From Adiantum capillus-veneris (Eukaryota > Streptophyta > Polypodiopsida > Polypodiales > Pteridaceae): DNA of 64,000 nucleotides. The notes below the pieces were generated by a model that saw only the letters and a list, made by a program, of their open reading frames with translations, searched no databases and was not told the origin of the DNA. Shown here piece by piece: positions 48,244 through 61,145 of the stretch. The stretch spans positions 96,489,247-96,553,246 of the forward strand of contig CM043954.1 in assembly GCA_014529385.2 (NCBI GenBank), in the 5' to 3' direction. The stretch's first letter is position 1; every line of letters starts with the position of its first letter. Made by a program: the position numbers and the translations under genes.

Positions 48244-48309
<66 letters not shown>
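48244..48309. repeat. (GA)n microsatellite, 66 bp
   Basis: Pure GA dinucleotide run at the plus strand, inside the decayed minus-strand gene region (CT on that strand). Confidence 0.98.
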
Positions 48310-48311
<2 letters not shown>

Positions 48312-48535
48312 TCACAAACCTATAAAAGACTTTTAAAAACTCGCTTAAAAATTATAGGACCCAACTTTTAAAAAATTTATAATTTCTCATTAATATGCTC
48401 CAAAAAGTGGAAGTTACAAACTTTACTGTATGAGATGCCATGCATGCCCTATCCATCGATTTCTCCGTCAGGCCGACGTTCTTTCCCGTGCATTTGTCCC
48501 ATGGTATCCTTGCATTCTTCGGGCACTCTCCACTT

Positions 48536-49560
48536 TCATAATATGGTGCCTAAGAGACAAGTTGCCCCTGCCCTTTGCTTCTTCCTACCAATTAGTGCAC
48601 GGTAGAACCAATTGAACATCTTGTGAAATGCGTTGCTGCGGATCTTGCCACCACCACGCTGAGTGCTCTTAAAATAGGAAGCCTTTGCCTGATAGTGTGA
48701 TCTTTCCATACCTTGATTTCTCCATAGTGCAAGGGATCCATACTCATCAAGAAAGTATGGATCGTGGGCGAACAAGATATGGATGTAATGTGTAACATGG
48801 GTTTTGCCCCATGCATCAACCATTAGCTCTATGAATTTATTAGTAGACACCTTGAATGAATGTATCTCATCTTCACTAAGGTGTGGGCGCTCAAGAAGCC
48901 TCGCCATCTCATCTCATGCTTCCCACACACACACACTCTTCAGCCCTAGTGCTGCCTCATTTCCAAGGTAGGTTGTTATGTCACACACATGCTTCCATAT
49001 ATGAAAAGGAGTATGGCTTTGAGCCTCGTCATAGTTTGAAAGAAAGTCTCTTACCTTTGCACCACCCTTACATATCTTATTAGGGATATCTTTTGTGGGT
49101 GTTGGGTTCTTGCGGTTCCTTGAGAGGGTTAATGCACCGGAGTGAAAACCCACCGATGACAAGGCCGTTGCAAGCGCTCAAATGCACTCCTCTTGCAGCG
49201 ACTTTGGCTCCATGTTCCATGCATGATTAATGTGGAGCATTAGCAACTTGTTCAAAATCCAAAGCCTCAAATGCAAGGAACACACATGTACTCAATTAAG
49301 GGGAATTGAAAGAATGGGATGCCAATTTGGATCCTCCTCTGCACGAGATGGTGGCTTGCTTTGGTCGCAAGTCATGATGCCATTGAACCACACGTGCCCC
49401 GCTTAGTGCACAACATGCATTTTAGGGTCTTCAAGTCTCCACCAAGGTGCCACTCTATTTTAAAGTCGCCAATTCCAGGGACATTGAGGAGTTCCCCATT
49501 GGATTGTCGATCTATTGCCTCTTGAATACCTAAACAATTGAAATACCACATCAAATTTTC
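48536..49560 (-). pseudogene. Middle part of the decayed minus-strand gene, transposon-like
   Basis: The clearest piece is 48,907-48,536, with THVTHYIHILFAHDPYFLDE, YGSLALWRNQGMERSHYQAK and FHKMFNWFYRALIGRKKQR. Upstream pieces read GIGDFKIEWHLGGDLKTLKC followed by CTKRGTCGS (49,470-49,380) and LRLWILNKLLMLHINHAW (about 49,280-49,225). The order 'H-GGD-K-L then C..C-like then YIHxLxxH...W..QGxE..HyqAK' resembles transposon-derived gene families of the KDZ kind as I remember them, but I cannot confirm this. At least two frame changes and stops lie between the pieces, so it is decayed or heavily spliced. Confidence 0.45.
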
Positions 49561-49590
49561 ATGGTCCTCCCGTGGGAGTGCCCATGCCGC

Positions 49591-50322
49591 TTACCACCAT
49601 ATGTTTTTCTCTGATTGTACCCCATAAAAATCTTGCCTTTGCCTCTTCCTGCCAAGTGACTCAGCCTCCTCTTCACATTCTAACCCATTTCCCACGAGTG
49701 CCCTGCTCATGAGTGCAAGGTTTGTCCGCTCCACCCTTTGGCCTTTGCCAACATGACATCCATCTGATTCTAACACATATATAGCTTTTCCACCTATCCC
49801 CTCTATTGTGATATCGTAATATTGGATCATATCTCGTTGTAGCACTTCTACTTCAACGTAAACATTGTTGAACCTGTTGTAAACAAATCTCTTTGAGGGA
49901 ATTGGTATGTTTTCATCCACCCACTTGTACGCGCCTTGCAGGGTTGAAACGTTGTTGTTTGTGTTTTTTCTTGCCATAGTCATACTGTATGGGCTTGGTA
50001 ACATTGATCGAGCCATTCCCTTGCTGCGTAGATGCCCTGTGCTGCATGCATATAATTCTAAGTACCCCTTATCACTTATACCGGCTAAGTCGCACACTAT
50101 AAGCATGTCACAAGGGGGAATAATATTCTGCAAGTTCTTGAACATTAGTTTTTGAAGGGATTGTCGCAATGTAGCATGTGCGGGATCAGAGATCATATTT
50201 AGAATTTCTTTCTCATCAACCACGTACCAAAGTATGGATGCCTTCACCGACTCCTCGGTACTGTTGCAACCTACAATTGCTTTCGCAAATTCTCTACAAA
50301 AAGCAAATAGAAAAGGAGTCAA
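49591..50322 (-). pseudogene. N-terminal half of the decayed minus-strand gene
   Basis: An open stretch of 243 codons: LFAFCREFAKAIVGCNSTEE, LRQSLQKLMFKNLQNIIPPC, LIVCDLAGISDKGYLELYAC, then YKWVDENIPIPSKRFVYNRF and VEVEVLQRDMIQYY, and a basic RKRQRQDF near the end. A coiled-coil piece upstream (IAELRKQLAEQKVKLDNDKE, about 50,605-50,545) continues to HFTHLPMGFKKR near 50,445. I recognise no named domain. With the pieces at 48.5-49.6 kb and 47.5-48.2 kb it forms one minus-strand locus of about 3.7 kb, a probable low-copy or transposon-carried gene now out of use. Confidence 0.5.
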
Positions 50323-50757
50323 TTACTAAATTCTACTAACAAATTACACTCTTACAACTTGCAACTACCTTGTTTGGCACACATGTCTCTTCTGAGCATC
50401 TCCAAGTTTAGCAAGGAGTCCCATAGCCTTGCGCTTTTGTTATCTCTTTTTGAATCCCATAGGAAGGTGAGTAAAGTGGTCGATGCACCGTTTGAGAGTT
50501 GAGTGCCGAAGACGCATGTAATTTTCTATGACCCAATCAATGATTTCTTTATCATTGTCAAGCTTCACCTTTTGCTCTGCAAGTTGCTTCCTTAACTCCG
50601 CTATTTGCACCATGAATATCCTTTGCCGTCAAGGTTGATGCCCAAAATTGTTCCTTTTAAGCTAAGCTTGCGACTTGCAGCATGTCTAGTTTTGTTTGAA
50701 TTTGATTACGTGTCGAGAGATCTTGCAAGAACAAAGTGTAAAGCCTATGTCATTAGC

Positions 50758-51156
50758 CTAACAATCCGTGATAGCCATCACCCAAAAAGCGTAAAAGCTG
50801 TGTGATGTTGTGGAATGGTGGAGATGCACCTGTCTGAGGATCAAGGGGGTAAATCGCACCATCCGTCCAGAGGTCAATGGCTTTCCTCCCTTGCAATCGT
50901 AGCATGCCCATCGGAATAGACCCACTGTCTCGATTTCTTCACAAAGTTGCAACTCCTGCTCCAAATTGACATGTAATCTAAACTTTGAAGTCTTGTTGGT
51001 GATGTCTTGCACAACCATTGTACCTGGAGATGGAGATGAAGATGGAAATGGAGATGGAGGTGCAGCTAGAGATGGAGATGGAAATGGAGATGGAGATGAT
51101 GGTGCATGTGGAGGTGGAGGTGGAGGTGGATATACCAATGGAGATGGAGCTTGCAA
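50758..51156 (-). pseudogene. Proline/serine-rich 5' coding exon of the decayed minus-strand gene
   Basis: 132 codons opening MQAPSPLVYPPPPPPPHAPS, with a long P/S-rich run, then a folded-looking part: VNLEQELQLCEEIETVGLF, RWACYDCKGGKPLTSGRMVR. The P/S run is the read-out of a GGTGGA/GGAGAT minisatellite on the plus strand, so it may not be genuine protein. The second part with CYDCKGG looks real. It lies about 150 bp upstream of the coiled-coil piece on the same strand. Confidence 0.4.
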
Positions 51157-51290
51157 GGATAAGCAGGTTTGGACCTATGCACAATAGAGATGGAGATGAT
51201 GGTGCATGTGGAGGTGGAGGTGGAGGTGGATATACCAATGGAGATGGAGCTTGCAAGGATAAGCAGGTTTGGACCTATGCACAATAGAGA
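51018..51290. repeat. GGAGAT/GGTGGA minisatellite with an exact 100-bp tandem duplication
   Basis: Imperfect 6-bp units (GGAGAT, GGTGGA) run through the region. Within it a 100-bp block ending GGACCTATGCACAATAGAGA is repeated with a period of exactly 100 bp (for example TGGAGATGATGGTGCATGTG at 51,091 and 51,191), with no mismatch seen by eye. This is very recent. Confidence 0.92.
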
Positions 51291-51316
51291 GTTAAAGAGC
51301 TATGGTGAGCTATTAC

Positions 51317-51318
<2 letters not shown>

Positions 51319-51392
<74 letters not shown>
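51319..51392. repeat. (GA)n microsatellite, about 73 bp
   Basis: Pure GA run on the plus strand directly after the 100-bp duplication, just upstream of the proline-rich exon of the minus-strand gene. Confidence 0.98.
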
Positions 51393-51393
<1 letters not shown>

Positions 51394-51849
51394 TGGAGAG
51401 AGTGAGGGAGGTAGAGGAGCTTCATATCTGCAGGCTATGACTTCTAGAGAGGGAAAAGGAGCCTAACCCAATCATAACTCCCAAACTCGTTTTAAAGAGA
51501 GGGTGTAGAGAGAGAAATATATTTGCAACACCTCCAAATGGGGGAAGGGAAAAGTGACGAGATTTTTCAAATCAGAAGTGGGGGAGTGGTATGTAGGGCT
51601 ACACTAACACCCAAAAGTACATGGAGGGATGTGGAGGCCCAAAAAGCTAAGAGGAGCTAGTGACTAGATATGATTGAGACCTGACCTATTTCCTTTTTAG
51701 AAGAAATGCAAATATGTATTTTCAGGCCTAGGCCATTAGCATGGTCAAACCTTCATTAGCATGGTCAAACCTTCATTAGCATTTTAAGCACTTCTCTAAG
51801 CGTCCAATTCAAAGGGCCCAAGAAGACCCCAAACAAGTATTAATGTTAA
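51393..51849. other. Spacer with a short direct repeat
   Basis: No gene is seen. A 24-bp phrase (CATTAGCATGGTCAAACCTT) is tandemly repeated near 51,732-51,780. This may be the 5' flank of the decayed minus-strand gene or the 3' end of the adjacent minus-strand gag fossil. Confidence 0.4.
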
Positions 51850-53600
51850 TCCCTCCCTAGGTAGAAGTCTACTCTAGCCAAGTGCATCACCTGAAAGTCA
51901 AGCAAAGCTTCGTAGTCTTGCATGGCAAATGGAACTCCCAAGACTACGATATTACAAACCGTCTTATCATAATTGTTTTTCATCCCAATAGTATACTCAT
52001 GATCGCTAGCAATCTAGGTCAACCTTAACTTCTTAACTAATTAGTAGTTTAAGAAGTTATGGCTAGCTCCATCACCTACAAAGATAGTGACTCTACGGCC
52101 ACTGATGGTGCCAAATATGTGCACCATGTCATGAGGATCTACGCTAGGTTGACAAATAGCTTGTGTCACATCGAACGAGCATGACACTCATCACAGTGGT
52201 ACATAGTCATCTCCTTGAACTCTTTGGAACAACTGAGAGGAAGACTTTGCACCGTATGGAATTGCCGGAAGGATTTACCATCTCCCTTGGGCTCATTGCC
52301 ACTAGTGCTAGCTTTTATCTTTAGACACTTTTCCTTGGTGTGTCCTCCCTCATTGCAGCTAAAGTAACGATTTTCCTTTCGTGCTTTAACATAATTCTCT
52401 TTTCTTTTTGAATGGTCACATTTTTTTAGTATAATGACCACCCTAACTCCCTTGGTCTGTCCTCTCCCCTTGCTTATCACTACAAAACCCTTTCCTTTTA
52501 AACCTTGACCCTTTTCTCTTTATCTTGAACCCTATCTTGAGCACCACGGTGCTTGATGTCACCATAAATTTGTGCATATTTGATTGCTTTGTATAAGTCT
52601 TTCGGTTGAAGAGGCTCAATGTACTCAAGATAATCATTTATGAGGCCTCTCCTGAAGCCCAACAACATCTGGAATGCGTCAATCCCTTTCAACTTGACTA
52701 CTATCTCTTTATAGTCCGTGATGTACTGAGTTAGGGACTTGTTCTCCATCAAGCACTTGTCTCATAACTCCCAATTTCTCTCTTCTTTGTTGCGTGACAA
52801 GGGTTCATTTCAAAACATCGTTTCAAATTCTTTCCAAGTGGTAGGATGAGTAGTCCAAGTCACCCATCACTTGTACGCCTTGCTAGTCAACAAGAAGCTA
52901 GTCTCTATGGGTTGCATTTGGCTAGACTGCTTTTGCAGTACATGAATGTCTGACCACTTTGTTAGGAACATATTCACTGAATCTTTGTTACGCTCTCTTT
53001 CCTTGCCTCCAAAGCTAAGCAATTTAGAGTCTCTAAGTAGGGATGGGGTTGTCTATATGGACAACCCCGTAGGCACATGGGCCTGGATTTCTGTGACTAC
53101 GGCTGAGGCTATGCTCACTCACACAACGGGAGCTCTCCTACTACAAGGAAGAGGAGAACCTATTAAAGCAACTATCAACACATCTAGTCTTGCCGAGATG
53201 CTCTGTAACATCGTGACTACATCAACCCAGACTTTTTCTAAGGTGGTCAAATTTGCGTTAAATATTTAAACATCCTGTAGATAGCTCCATCTTTGTCAGG
53301 ACATAGGAAGGGTCAACTACGTCATAGTCATCATCATCATAATCCAAGGGGCCCTCATCGTCCCGCTCGATGATGTCAGTCTCCATAAAGTCTCGCTCAT
53401 CATCCAGGGGAGGGTCATCAGGGTTGGCGGCCTCTATGGGCGCACTAGGTCCAAGGCTAGGGTTTATGGATGTGGAGGGCGTTTGTGAATCACGTGACGT
53501 GACCGGCGAGTGCATTCCGGAATGAGAGAAAACTTTGCATCTATGACATGACAGTTCGGTCGGGGTTAAGCCCACAACTGATGAGAGCAAGCCCAAAAAT
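51850..53600 (-). mobile_element. gag and protease-like fossil of an LTR retrotransposon
   Basis: The minus strand shows, in order, an acidic N-terminal part (DYDDDDYDVVDPSY, near 53,340-53,290), gag-core words (LTQYITDYKEIVVKLKG, then LLGFRRGLINDYLEYIEPL near 52,660-52,610), a basic linker, a zinc-knuckle segment (SCNEGGHTKEKC near 52,365-52,330) and a protease-like part (FVGDGASHNFLN near 52,090-52,050). This matches the gag-to-protease order of plant Ty3/gypsy. It is broken in several places. No RT is readable to its left and no LTR is identified. Confidence 0.72.
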
Positions 53601-53741
53601 CCTAGAGAACTAGAGGGAGACAGGGAGACAATACGACATGCAAACGTTTTTTGATTTTTCTAGCAAATTAGATGTGAGGAGAGACAAAATAGTGGAGATT
53701 TGCAAAAACAAACGCTAACGAATGCGCAATAAAGAGGAATA

Positions 53742-53760
53742 CCCCCCCCCCCCCCCCCCC
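53742..53760. repeat. Poly-C tract, 19 bp
   Basis: An uninterrupted run of C followed by TTCTCTC. Homopolymers of this length are prone to length error in sequencing. Confidence 0.95.
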
Positions 53761-56080
<2,320 letters not shown>

Positions 56081-56124
56081 TAGTTGGTACCTTTTATTCT
56101 TAAGGAAATATGGTCAATAGTCTT

Positions 56125-56466
56125 CAACAAATAGTTTTGCTCATCAATATTCCAAAATATTTTTATTGATTTAGAAGCACCCTCCACGGTCATGAGGAAA
56201 CCATGTGTCAACAAATAGTTTCGCTCATCAATATTCCAAAATATTTTTATAGATTTAGAAGCACCCTCCAAGGTCATGAGGAAACCCGCTCATCGATACT
56301 ATATCAAACTCATCGCCAATATTCCAAAATATTTTTATTGATTTAGAAGCACCCTCCAAGGTCATGAGGAAACCCATGTGTCAACAAATAGTTTTGCTCA
56401 TCAATATTCCAAAATATTTTTATTGATTTAGAAGCACCCTCCAAGGTCATGAGGAAACCCATGTGG
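56125..56466. repeat. 84- to 87-bp tandem repeat, four copies
   Basis: The phrase CAACAAATAGTTTTGCTCATC starts copies at 56,125, 56,209 and 56,382; a copy near 56,295 has a different lead-in. All share AATATTCCAAAATATTTTTA and AGAAGCACCCTCCAAGGTCATGAG-type ends. AATATTCCAAAATATT is itself nearly self-complementary. Copies differ at only a few positions. Confidence 0.93.
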
Positions 56467-57003
56467 GCTACTTTGTGGTAGAAAATGCGGGATGAGTAAG
56501 TTGATCTCTGTGGAGCAGATTGCCAGCCCCACGACTAGCCACTTACATTGGATTCAAACTGAACCGGCAGAAGAAACAAGCATTCGTAAATCTGCCGCCA
56601 CCTAGTGTGAACAGTGTGGAGGAGGAAAAGTGAAAAAGTGAAGGGGGTTGAAAGAGGCCATCAACTCTTCCGAGGGGGATGGGAGTCGGAAGAAAAATGG
56701 AGGGACCGGCAAAAGAGTGCCTCAACTCCAACCAATTAAATTTCTCCATGGAGGATCGATGCCCCTTTCCATTTCTCTTCCACCGCCTAGTTTGAACCCA
56801 CCCTTAGTGCTGTGTTATTATAGAACACTTCATGCCCTCCGTCTCATGTGAACATGAAGGGTGGATGCAATGAGCAAAGCAAGAATGGCTCATCTGAACC
56901 CACACTAAGAGCAAACGGGTACTAGCCTCTAGGTAGGATGCAAATTGCAATGCGTTAATGCCAGGTGCCAATAAAGGCAGACTCATGAGTTACTGGAAAA
57001 GGG
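56467..57003. other. Intergenic stretch, possible old fold-back remnants
   Basis: No gene is supported. The words CCTAGTGTGAAC (56,600), CCTAGTTTGAAC (56,788), and GAACCCACACTAAG (56,897) with GACTAGTGTGAAC at 57,292 look like scattered ends of one small inverted-repeat family surrounding the fold-back element to the right. Confidence 0.4.
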
Positions 57004-57004
57004 C

Positions 57005-57280
57005 ATGGTCACGCGAGGCTTAGTTATCAGTTATTGATAACTATGCCAACTATGCACAGACAAAGCATTTAATGAAAAACTAAGCCTTTTGCATGGTCAC
57101 GCGATGCTTAGTTATTCATTTATCCTCCCAACTATGCCTTCAACTTCACAACTATGCCAAATTCAGCATAGTTACAGAGGGTAAGCTTAGTAAGTCATTT
57201 AATGCTTCTTTTTGCGTGTGACCAAGAATGAGGCTTAGTTATCTGTTCAAATAACTGATAACTAAGCCTCGCGTGACCAT
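57005..57280. mobile_element. Fold-back element with perfect 31-bp terminal inverted repeats
   Basis: ATGGTCACGCGAGGCTTAGT... at 57,005-57,035 is matched exactly, 31 of 31 bases, by its reverse complement at 57,250-57,280. The terminus recurs once inside (GCATGGTCACGCGATGCTTA near 57,090), and a smaller hairpin AACTATGC-(8 nt)-GCATAGTT sits near the centre (57,150-57,173). It has no coding capacity and no clear target duplication. It lies about 660 bp upstream of the TRM-family start codon, so it may affect that promoter. Confidence 0.85.
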
Positions 57281-57446
57281 TGCCAAATTCGACTAGTGTG
57301 AACAACCATTTGGCAACCACAGTAAAAAATAAGGTTCAAAGTTCAAACTAAAAAGCGTTATTGCTATCATCAACGGCTCTTCAAATGTAGCAATGACGGG
57401 GCGCTGTCGGACGGTGACGTGTACCAGTAGACCAATGGATAGTTTC

Positions 57447-57452
57447 CACGTG
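57447..57452 (+). promoter_or_regulatory. G-box (CACGTG) in the TRM-family gene promoter or leader
   Basis: CCACGTGG, the strong 8-base form of the plant G-box bound by bZIP and bHLH (including PIF) factors, lies about 490 bp upstream of the start codon, just before a pyrimidine-rich stretch (CTTTCTTGCTCTCTTCCTGC near 57,506) that looks like a 5' leader. A single site is weak evidence. Confidence 0.45.
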
Positions 57453-57936
57453 GATTTATTTTTCCTCTTTAGCAGTACTATAGCCTTTATCTATCCCGAC
57501 TGTCACTTTCTTGCTCTCTTCCTGCTGCCGCTCTCTCAGCAAGCAAGTTTCCGCCCATATGCTCTTCTAGCTTCTACCTCATTTGGTCTCTTTCTTCTGC
57601 TTCCTGTTTTAGATTTGGGCAGGTGTATGATCCATCCATGGATACGGAGCTCACAATCGGTATTCTGCTTCTTCTACAACATTCATCGGGCTCAATCTGC
57701 GCTCGAGCGTTCTCTGGTTTTTGTTCTGCTTCGTTGTTGCACCCTCATGATGCAAAGCTTTGGCAGACTTCCGCCCGTAATTTTTCAGAAAGCTGACAGT
57801 TTCTCTTGATGACCTGCTGGAAATCTCTCTAGCTGTACATATTCGTGGATGCTGCCCGGCACTAGACATTCCGATTTCAGCATGCGATCCTGTTGCAGTG
57901 TATAAGCCCCTCTTCATTATAAGACTCAAATTGGCA

Positions 57937-60900
57937 ATGTTCGATCAACATCCAGTGAAACGTCGTTTGCCTATGTTCTATTCTGTTCCTTCATCCTCTC
58001 CATTGGACCAAAACGTTGCTGACAAGGGCTCATGCCCAGGAACCTTCTTCCATCTTTTTGATTGGAACTGCCATTCACATCATGGAAGACGATTCTTTGG
58101 TCACAAATCAAATCTGTTTGGTAAGAACATAACCTTCTTGCTCTTTGTTGATAGAGTAACTATTTTGTAAGCCTGCATCATACATTAACTCTGAGTATCT
58201 AGAATTTGCTGACTCTCACCCTAGTAGAAGGACGGAACATTGTTGGAAGCTCTAGCTTTCTTTTGTATTTACAGCAAAATTATTTGTGCAAAGCAATCAC
58301 ACGCCAAATATGCAGAAAGCTAGGCAGTTGAAAGTGTGCTCCGAGATTTAATTTTAAGCCTTGGCTTCCGAATGGTGACACTGTTCTTACATTCTTCCTA
58401 CGAAGACGTATGGATTGTAGTAATTTGAAACTTGCAGGAGGATATAGCAAATGAAGAAGAAGTTCATAAAGTGACATGCATATTTGGGAAAAGAAAAATC
58501 TAGTGTAAGTGCACTATCATAGAAAAATCAAGTAGAAACGCAAATAGCGGGTCCTAGATATGCATGTTGGCATCACATGCTTAACCGATTCCCAGAAAAA
58601 ACCCAGTATGATTGATCATGTTTTTGACAATGTATTATACCAAGTTTTTGATGGCTTTTCATATGGGCATTCGAAAGGTTTACAAAATAGCTCTTGTAAC
58701 ATTGTGTTTCTCATTGCATAGAAGAAAGTCTGACAACATAGCTATTGGTACCATTGTCTTCCTCCTTTTGAGAGGAACACTGTTTATAAGCATGAGTTTC
58801 ACAAATGCAACACAGTAAAATCATCAACATAAATGGTTAGGAATGGCTCAGACTGGTCAGATTATGCATTGAAGGTGACTTCCCCCATCTCCTACTATAA
58901 CTTCACATCCATCAAATCTGATTTCTACCTCGTATTTATCCAAACTTTACTTCTCCACTTCAATTCATCTGAGTAACTTTGCATCACTGCAGGAAAGAAC
59001 CCCTCAGAGACAACAGATAAGGCCTGTAATCACGAGGCACTCCCAGGTGCCCTTGTAAGTATCTTTACTCTCCAAGGTGATATCATTCAATAGATGATGG
59101 CATTAATGTGATATTTCTTCTGTTTTTAGGTTGCAAATGATGAGAACAGATGTGAATTTTCTCCTGCAAATCAGACTAGTCTGGAAAATCGTTTGCTGAA
59201 AGATCAGAAACCTGAAAAGAGCAAAAAGAAGAGTCCCAATGTGGTTGCAAAGCTCATGGGCCTTGAAACTATGCCTTCACCAGATCCATGTCGAAGACAA
59301 AGGCGGCCTCTGGACTTGCAACATCCAAACCTAATGCGAACACCAGACAAAACTATTTATTTCCCAAATACAAGAGTTGCAAAGCTTATGGGTCTTGAAA
59401 CTATGCCTTCACTAGAAACATGTCGAAGACAAAGGCGGCCTTTGGACTTGCAACATCCAAACCTAATGCGAACACCAGACAAAACTGCTTATTTTCCAAA
59501 TAGCAGAGTTTTGTCAATCAAACAACAACGAAACCATGAAGGTGATGGAAATTTACAAGGCTGCTCAATCAGATCCGAATCAAGTAGGAAAAATCTGCTT
59601 GCCGATCTTTCTTGCAAACAGGGGGTTGAGAATGAAACCACAGATAAGCATCAGAGTCATGATGAAATACAGTCAGGCAATGACCCAGTGATCTCCTCTC
59701 AAACTAAAGACAGGGTCCATAACAAGGTACCATCAGCCACAAGGCCAGCTCAAACATCATTCAACAACTCTGAAAGTGCCCAAGGAAACATAAAAGGTGA
59801 TGAAGAAAAGCCAACTGAACCTAGAAGTAAGAAAGTTGAATCTCTTTCATCGCCTGCCAGCACACAAGATGACTACAAAATGGTAAAAGGCAAGGAGTTT
59901 ACAAGTGTACAAACATCACTCCCTGCAGTAAGAGCCCAAGCAGAAAAAAACAAAGCGGGTGCTGTCTCAATGGGGCAGGGGCAAGTTAAACATGTCAAGA
60001 AGGACAAGTATCGGGCTGACGGTCACAGTGGCCGTCAGCATTTTGGCTCTGCTGCCAAACGGACGCAAGGGTTCAAGAAAACGGAGCAAACTAACAACCA
60101 GCTATGTCAAATAGCAGGAGTGAAACAACAAGATACAGGACTACAGAAAGCTAAAGCCAAGATCAGTTCCTCCCCTCTCAAGGAAAGTTTCCAAAAACCT
60201 GAGAACTTCAATAACCAGAAACATTTTTCTGTTGATTCAACCGTTTCATGCATTGAGGAGGCTGGCTCCAGCTGCAGCACCAAGAGCAATTCAAGGCACA
60301 AAAGGCTTTCTAGCACTGCAAAAAGTACAAATTCTAAAGAACGGAACAAAATCAAACTTTGCAAAACAGGTACAGGTGAAATCACATCTCCTGATCTAAG
60401 ATCATTGGGAGCTGATAGAGGATCTACTCATGCCTCAACAGAGGTTGCACCAAGCTGTAAAAGTACCGTCTCTTCAAAGCACGCACAAAGAAGCCATCGG
60501 CACATTTTGAAAGGATACCATGAAGGTACAATTGATACCTTGGAATCTGATGTGGATTGTGTCAGATACGAGGAAAATCACTCAAATCCTTGTGGTGTGG
60601 AAGATATGCATAGTACAGGAAATTCTGTTTTGTCAAACCTGCAGGAGAAAAGCGAGTTGTTGGGGAGTTCTCTTACATTTGAAAATGGCATTTTGGAAGG
60701 TCAATTACATGATGGAGATGTGCAAGGATCTTCAGATACTTCCATCAGTTCGACCTTTCAAGGCAGTAGTGGTAATGAAGCTGTAACAAGCACCTTGAGT
60801 GTGTCAGAAATTCCCACAAGCACTTGTCAAAGTTCTATTGAAGATGTTGGCGACATTGGCTCTTCCTATGAAAACAAGTGTCACAGGCAAACTGTCTCGT

Positions 60901-61145
60901 ACTCTGGAAAATCAACTGCTACAATACTGAAAGAGCTATTGATGGCTTTAAATCCATCAACAAAGGAGTTCATAACAGGAAAAGTATGTACATCAGAGGA
61001 GGACAGTTCCACACTCGAGCTTAATTATTTCAGGAATGCAGATAGGGCAGATTCCCCGGGTATTGATTACTCCAAAGGATCTGTTTGGAACAGCTATGCT
61101 GTTGAAGACACCCCCTGTGAAGACCTGTTCCGGAACACATTCCAG
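57937..61145 (+). CDS. TRM / LONGIFOLIA-like protein (DUF3741/DUF4378 family), 5' three exons, partial
   Basis: The only intact-looking host gene. Exons by splice sites and phase: 57,937-58,120 (donor G|GTAAG), 58,993-59,054 (acceptor CTGCAG, donor GTAAGT) and 59,130-61,145 (acceptor TTTTTAG; probable donor CAG|GTTGAC). The joins keep one frame, and without the last donor it stops at 61,187. The start (MFDQHPVKRRLPMFYSV) leads to GSCPGTFFHLFDWN, a conserved N-terminal block, and exon 3 has VAKLMGLETMP, the hallmark DUF3741/TRM motif. That module is duplicated in tandem: 132 bp (59,244-59,375 and 59,376-59,507), 44 residues. The rest is S/K-rich and disordered, with ATILKELLMALNPSTKE near the end. 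Family members bind TON1/microtubules through short motifs and shape cell elongation and division planes. The usual C-terminal DUF4378 region is not found before 64,000, so exons probably lie beyond. Confidence 0.85.
58121..58992 (+). other. Intron 1 of the TRM-family gene
   Basis: GTAAG at the left and ...CATCACTGCAG at the right; the join completes a glycine codon and keeps the frame into exon 2. It is AT-rich with no repeat seen. Short open frames inside are not genes. Intron 2 (59,055-59,129) is only 75 bp. Confidence 0.8.

Noticed and set aside
57393-57809. 138-codon frame upstream of the TRM-family start
   Set aside because: It is hydrophobic, pyrimidine-driven sequence in the probable leader and promoter, with no family resemblance and a better start codon downstream.
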